Source: Oceanispirochaeta sp963676905 (GTDB taxonomy: Bacteria; Spirochaetota; Spirochaetia; DSM-2461). From it: 64,000 bases of DNA. The position numbers and the translations under genes are program-made. How positions within the stretch are numbered: position 1 is the first letter of the stretch; the number at the start of each line of letters is the position of its first letter. Below are positions 60,438-64,000 of the stretch, piece after piece. Location: NCBI GenBank assembly GCA_963676905.2, contig CAXXVE010000001.1:3534001-3598000 (forward strand), written 5' to 3'. The notes under the pieces were generated by a model. It searched no databases and was not told where the DNA came from. It saw only the letters and a list, made by a program, of their open reading frames with translations.

Positions 60438-61226
60438 TTACTCTCCTCCCTCTGTGCCCCAGATTTCAGCAATTCTTTCGGGACTTGTAAGGCCGTATCC
60501 GTCATAGAAGGACTCATGCTTGTCTGTGAGCACCTTTATATGATCCAGATAAACGTAGAAGTTGTCTACCTTTTCAGAGGGATGTGTGTAGATAACAATC
60601 TTTGTCAGTCTCAGGCCCCTGTATTCGGGCTTGTAGTTGACAGACTGTCTGATGTAGCTGGGAATATCCAGATACATATTTTTCCAACCGACAAACTTAA
60701 GGCTTCCGGGATTTCTTTTATCATCTGACTGAACAAGGTCAAGTCTGTATGCAAGACCTTCGTAATCGATGAAATGAGCTTCCATACTGTACTTAAAGTT
60801 GGAACCCCATACCCAGAGGTCGAGGGTCTGAACACGTCCAGGAAGGTCAAGGGGCTTTGCAACCCAGTTATCACCTTCTCCAACACCGGGAATCAGTTCA
60901 ATCTGATTGTATCCCATGCGGTCAAACGCTGTGTTGACACCCAGAACTCCAAGATCAGCCCTGTTTTCAGGATTGGGACCGAAAAGATCATCGGGCCAGG
61001 TTTCAGGAACATATGTCATCCGGGGATAACCCTCTGTGGAGAACTTGCTGCCCCGTACCTGCCAGACAACAGCAGAGCCATCGTCAAAGGTTGAAGCACC
61101 TGGTCCATCAAAACTTTCAATTACAACAGATTCAAGCTTAAGAGTCCTTTCGTCAGCAAACAGAAAACCGGTGCTGAGAGTTAACAGTACCAATAAGCCT
61201 GAAATAAACAGGCAGCCACGTCTCAT
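60438..61226 (-). CDS. flaA: Flagellar filament outer-sheath protein FlaA
   Basis: 262 residues from the ATG at 61226 (AAGGAG 6 nt upstream). A signal peptide ends near GFLFADE. The mature part carries FlaA features: VVIESFDGPGASTFDDGSAV, LDLWVWGSNFKYSMEAHFID, LKFVGWKNMYLDIPSYI and FYVYLDHIKVLTDKH. FlaA is exported and wraps the FlaB core of the periplasmic flagellum. It is diagnostic of spirochaetes. The gene has a perfect consensus sigma70 promoter and is followed at 3 bp by a FlaA-like second gene. Confidence 0.94.
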   Translation of the reverse strand: MRRGCLFISGLLVLLTLSTGFLFADERTLKLESVVIESFDGPGASTFDDGSAVVWQVRGSKFSTEGYPRMTYVPETWPDDLFGPNPENRADLGVLGVNTAFDRMGYNQIELIPGVGEGDNWVAKPLDLPGRVQTLDLWVWGSNFKYSMEAHFIDYEGLAYRLDLVQSDDKRNPGSLKFVGWKNMYLDIPSYIRQSVNYKPEYRGLRLTKIVIYTHPSEKVDNFYVYLDHIKVLTDKHESFYDGYGLTSPERIAEIWGTEGGE

Positions 61227-61279
61227 TCTAAACTCCTTATTAATATTACCAAGAAACAATTTATTTTTATTCAAAATGA

Positions 61280-61308
61280 ATTATATTTCTCTGGAGAATA
61301 CGTGTCAA
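61280..61308 (-). promoter_or_regulatory. Consensus sigma70 promoter of flaA
   Basis: On the minus strand TTGACA and TATAAT are separated by exactly 17 bp, a perfect match to the consensus, with a 5' leader of about 46 nt. An inverted repeat AAACCA/TGGTTT (61307-61323) abuts the -35 element and could be an operator. Confidence 0.88.
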
Positions 61309-61622
61309 ACCATTTTTTGGTTTTATTCCCTAACGGAAGTTTTTTTTAGGGCTCTTTAATAAACATTTGTAACAATTCTATAAATACTGCAAATCATTAC
61401 AATAAAGTATTTTATTTGAACCATTAAAAAAACAGTACAGACCTTCCAAACCCGTTTGCATGGATCAAAGCGGTTTTCCAGAGAAAAAGAGCCGCCCCCC
61501 TCAGAGGCTGCACGGAATGCTTATCGCAGGATCATTATTATCCCGCCCCAAACCGTCAAAGTTAAGCTCATTTATCGGGTGTGAACCCCATAAACTGAAG
61601 CGACCCCGAAGGGAATTGAGTA
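61309..61622. other. Intergenic region without a recognisable gene
   Basis: About 310 bp between the flaA promoter and the next lipoprotein stop. It is AT-rich to about 61440, then GC-richer. Besides the IR at the flaA promoter and a CCCTAA/TTAGGG inverted repeat at 61328-61350, I see no gene, tRNA or known RNA. The plus-strand frame at 61460 has no supporting feature. Confidence 0.6.
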
Positions 61623-62471
61623 TTATTTTTTTATATAGAGATTTTCGACAGCAGCTGAACCGCCCGGAGAGCCATGGGCCATGAGATTGGCAGCTGCCCT
61701 GAGAACCCCCTCATAGTCCGGCGTGATAACCCCTCTGCACCCTTTGGGCAGAAGCTCTGTTTCAGGGGCAGAAAGGATCATTGGAGTCTCCGTATCAACC
61801 GAGCGCATCAGTTCACGCAGAACAGGAGCGCAGTAGCCAAGAACAATATATTCCCCGGCGCCAAGATCGTAGGCGGAGAGAAAACTCTCTATTGTCTTTT
61901 CAATATCCGGGGCAGAGGAATCAAGGTCCAGCCAGTTTTCCAGAAGAAGATACTGCTCCTCAGGGGGCCATGAAGAGAGAAGAGACTGCCTCCCCTCCTC
62001 TGCGGAAGAACCGCTGCTGTAGTAAATGACAAGAGGCTTCAGATCTTCAGCCTTATAGAGTCTGTATAGTTCCCGGCCCGCCTGATCAAGGGCCCTGTTA
62101 TCGGAAAAGAGTATGCGGCCGACTCCATCAAGCCGGATATCAGAACTGCCGCCCATAAGAAAAGCAGGAGTCCTGGAGAGGTCTTCAGCCTTACTGATTG
62201 ACAGAGGAGTAAAACAAGCCGCCCCGTACTTCCCCGAGGCAAGACGGCCATTGAGGTCCTCTTCAAATTCAGGTGTATCTGCATATTCGATAAAATCGGC
62301 CCGGATACCGGACTTCAGAGGTATAAGTTTTTTCCTGATGGAGTAAAAGCCGACGGAACTGCCGGCAAATTGATCAAAATAGGGATCGGAAATGTAAAGT
62401 GCTCTTGTGCAGGATGAAAAAGCCAGAGCAATGAGAGTGCAAAAAAGAATACGTCTCACCGCTCCGGTCAT
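61623..62471 (-). CDS. Hypothetical lipoprotein, possibly with a periplasmic-binding-like fold
   Basis: 282 residues. The signal ends in FSSC, a lipobox. The mature part alternates strands and helices (IRADFIEYADTPEFEEDL, LKPLVIYYSSGSSAEEGR, GEYIVLGYCAPVLRELM, GCRGVITPDYEGVLRAA), which resembles the periplasmic-binding fold of BMP/LacI-like receptors. I do not recognise a specific family. It begins 5 bp after the membrane-protein gene stop and is surely co-transcribed with it. The pair may form an envelope sensor or receptor complex. Confidence 0.7.
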   Translation of the reverse strand: MTGAVRRILFCTLIALAFSSCTRALYISDPYFDQFAGSSVGFYSIRKKLIPLKSGIRADFIEYADTPEFEEDLNGRLASGKYGAACFTPLSISKAEDLSRTPAFLMGGSSDIRLDGVGRILFSDNRALDQAGRELYRLYKAEDLKPLVIYYSSGSSAEEGRQSLLSSWPPEEQYLLLENWLDLDSSAPDIEKTIESFLSAYDLGAGEYIVLGYCAPVLRELMRSVDTETPMILSAPETELLPKGCRGVITPDYEGVLRAAANLMAHGSPGGSAAVENLYIKK

Positions 62472-62476
62472 ACAGC

Positions 62477-63115
62477 TCAGTCCAGCTCACCTCTTGATTC
62501 CATATAATACAGAACCATTGAGACTGCTCCCATAACTGCCAGAAAAAGATAGGCCAGAAGCTTTTTATTCATCAGGTCAGCCAGCGGGATAAACAGCAGC
62601 ACCAGAGGGGCCGTGAAATACAGGATTGTAAAAACTGTTTTCAGATATCCTTTATAGGCATGAAATGACCTTACAAGAAAAGTTGATGAAAGAAAGATGA
62701 TAAAGAGCCTGAAAAGAGGAAGCAGCACTGCCTCATGAGGAGTAATGGCCCCTCTTATCGTCAGGGACTCGATAAGAGCCAGCATGAAGTAGTACCCTGC
62801 AAACCATCCTGTCAGTTCCCTCAGGGGAATTCCGCTGTAGGCCTTCTTTCTGAATACAAGAAACAGAATAAGAAGCATGGGATAGAGCATAATCCCCTCT
62901 TTACTGAAGAAGGTATTAATGTAGACCCCGGGGGCAGACCAGTTCAGAGGGAAATAGATATCGATGGCCCACTGAAAGAGAATAAAAGGGATTCCCAGGA
63001 TAAATCCATAGATGAAAGGCAGTACCACATCGATCTTGCGTACATTGTCCCCATCAAAACAATACTGGATTCCCCAGTAGGCTAAAGGCATAAGTAATAA
63101 TAAAAATACAACCAT
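62477..63115 (-). CDS. Hypothetical polytopic membrane protein
   Basis: 212 residues with about six membrane segments (VVFLLLLMPLAYWGIQY, PFIYGFILGIPFILFQ, IMLYPMLLILFLVF and others). No family is recognised. The ribosome site is weak. It is the first gene of a two-gene unit with the lipoprotein. It is divergent from infC, sharing the 225-bp intergenic region. Confidence 0.7.
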   Translation of the reverse strand: MVVFLLLLMPLAYWGIQYCFDGDNVRKIDVVLPFIYGFILGIPFILFQWAIDIYFPLNWSAPGVYINTFFSKEGIMLYPMLLILFLVFRKKAYSGIPLRELTGWFAGYYFMLALIESLTIRGAITPHEAVLLPLFRLFIIFLSSTFLVRSFHAYKGYLKTVFTILYFTAPLVLLFIPLADLMNKKLLAYLFLAVMGAVSMVLYYMESRGELD

Positions 63116-63250
63116 ATCAGGGCTATTATTATCACGTTATCAGCGATTGCACAAGAATAGACTCTTCTCTAATTTATCAGTCCCCTTAATTGGGGTGGAC
63201 ACAAAAGCATTATTACTTTATATTCCCTGAGATTAGTGAGGAAAACGCCT

Positions 63251-63280
63251 TTGACTCTTCTGAGGCGATTATGATATATT
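63251..63280 (+). promoter_or_regulatory. Promoter of the infC-rpmI operon
   Basis: TTGACT and TATATT are separated by 18 bp. The leader from about 63287 to 63340 is some 54 nt. A small CCCC/GGGG hairpin (63182-63196) lies upstream of the promoter. Confidence 0.65.
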
Positions 63281-63340
63281 TTCACTTATTTCAATAATAG
63301 GAAGAGTGTTATTCACCAAGAATAATTCCAAGGAGGAATG

Positions 63341-63862
63341 TTGGCTGTTAAAGATTTAAGGATTAATGAACAGATCCGGGTAAGAGAAGTGAGACTCATC
63401 GACGATGAGGGAAACCAGAAAGGTATTGTGCCTACAAGGGAAGCTCTGGATATGGCTAAAGAAGCCGGAGTTGACCTGGTTGAAGTGGCTCCCCAGTCCA
63501 AACCCCCGGTGTGTAAAATTCTGGATTACGGTAAGTATAAATTTGATCTTGAGAAGAAAAACCGCGAGCAGAAGAAAAAGCAGACTCTGGTCAAACTTAA
63601 AGAAGTTAGAATGCAGCCCAAGATCGAAAAACACGATCTTGCCTTCAAGACAAAGCATGTCCAGGAATTCCTGGATGCCGGAAACAAGGTTAAGGTAACA
63701 ATTCGATTCAGAGGACGTGAGATGGCTCATACGGAACTCGGTCGTGTTGTATTAGATAAGTTAATTGAACTGCTTGAAGAAGGTTCATTCAACATCGACA
63801 GCCCTCCCCGTCAGGAAGGCAGGTTCATGTCGATGATGTTGAGCTCTAAAGCGAAAAAATAA
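63341..63862 (+). CDS. infC: Translation initiation factor IF-3
   Basis: About 173 residues. VKDLRINEQIRVREVRLIDD at the N-terminus, the linker rich in Lys (EKKNREQKKKQ), and the C-terminal domain with KVTIRFRGREMAHTELG are IF-3 hallmarks. AAGGAGG is followed by AATG and then TTG: an ATG at 63338 lies only 1 nt from the ribosome site, whereas TTG at 63341 has a 4-nt gap. I prefer TTG. infC commonly uses a rare start codon so that IF-3 can repress its own translation. It is followed by rpmI. Confidence 0.96.
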   Translation: MAVKDLRINEQIRVREVRLIDDEGNQKGIVPTREALDMAKEAGVDLVEVAPQSKPPVCKILDYGKYKFDLEKKNREQKKKQTLVKLKEVRMQPKIEKHDLAFKTKHVQEFLDAGNKVKVTIRFRGREMAHTELGRVVLDKLIELLEEGSFNIDSPPRQEGRFMSMMLSSKAKK

Positions 63863-63875
63863 TAGAGGGATTCAT

Positions 63876-64000
63876 ATGCCTAAGATGAAGACACGTAGAA
63901 GTGCTGCAAAACGGTTCAAGATGACCGGCACAGGTAAGGCCAAGTATAAGAAACAGGCCACCCGCCACATCCTGACCAAAAAGTCAGCCAAGAGAAAAAG
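63876..64000 (+). CDS. rpmI: Large ribosomal subunit protein bL35, partial
   Basis: The frame starts at ATG 63876 and runs off the right edge after 41 complete codons. MPKMKTRRSAAKRF and TGTGKAKYKKQATRHIL match the conserved N-terminal part of bL35. GAGGG lies 7 nt upstream. It follows infC by 13 bp, in the common infC-rpmI-rplT order; rplT would lie beyond the window. Confidence 0.97.
   Translation, partial: MPKMKTRRSAAKRFKMTGTGKAKYKKQATRHILTKKSAKRK

Noticed and set aside
61440..61622. Small structured RNA in the flaA-lipoprotein gap
   Set aside because: The GC-richer stretch does not fold into SRP RNA, tmRNA, 6S or RNase P signatures by inspection.
1..64000. Insertion sequences, prophage or genomic-island boundaries
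   Set aside because: No transposase, integrase, terminal inverted repeats or attachment duplication at the single tRNA gene were seen.

Overview
The window comes from a free-living spirochaete. The clearest sign is a pair of FlaA-type periplasmic-flagellum sheath genes at 59727-61226. The many signal-peptide/lipobox proteins, outer-membrane-like barrels and receiver-phosphatase regulators, and a mid-range base composition, fit a saccharolytic anaerobe of the Spirochaetales better than a host-restricted Borrelia or Treponema. The species cannot be named from sequence alone. Most of the window is chromosomal and tightly packed. I see no insertion sequence, prophage or CRISPR array.

Layout. 1-1396: end of a PAS protein, a STAS antagonist and a secreted GH16-like protein. 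1449-3848: a large exported polysaccharide deacetylase joined to a beta-barrel-like C-terminus. 3923-12191: housekeeping and membrane genes (DUF362 ferredoxin, M28 peptidase, homocysteine methyltransferase, DUF368, UvrD/PcrA helicase, an MFS-HEAT fusion). 12284-21257: cell-envelope genes (trypsin-like protease with barrel tail, FecR, lipoproteins, a protein of 16-residue repeats), with a frameshifted metA, decayed tandem lipoprotein copies and a 62-bp palindrome. 21285-23897: M23 peptidase and HflX.

24048-41717 is a rhamnoside-utilisation region, nearly all on the minus strand: esterase, GH78 alpha-L-rhamnosidase and a CUT1 importer; a YesM/YesN two-component pair; rhamnose mutarotase; a CUT2 RhaSTPQ-type importer; a sugar isomerase of the arabinose/fucose type; and a divergent AraC regulator. 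GH78 has no signal peptide, so rhamno-oligosaccharides are probably imported and then cleaved inside. Free rhamnose would enter by the second transporter. No classical RhaA, RhaB or RhaD is present here.

41754-51224: TtcA-like enzyme, DMT exporter, acyltransferase with HD-GYP regulator, and a five-gene operon (iron-type ABC importer, PHP phosphoesterase, TruC). 51484-57343: NlpC/P60-MORN protein, Mut7-C protein, and a histidine kinase divergent from two receiver-PP2C proteins. 57425-64000: tRNA-Leu(TAA), class II aldolase, TatD, flaA operon, an uncharacterised lipoprotein/membrane pair, and infC-rpmI.

No single region proves a wholly new system. The best leads are the two-phosphatase signalling locus with one degenerate phosphatase, the two enzyme-barrel fusions, the MFS-HEAT fusion, the rhamnose route with a substituted isomerase and shared ATGGA operators, and the decaying lipoprotein array beside a perfect 29-bp-arm palindrome.
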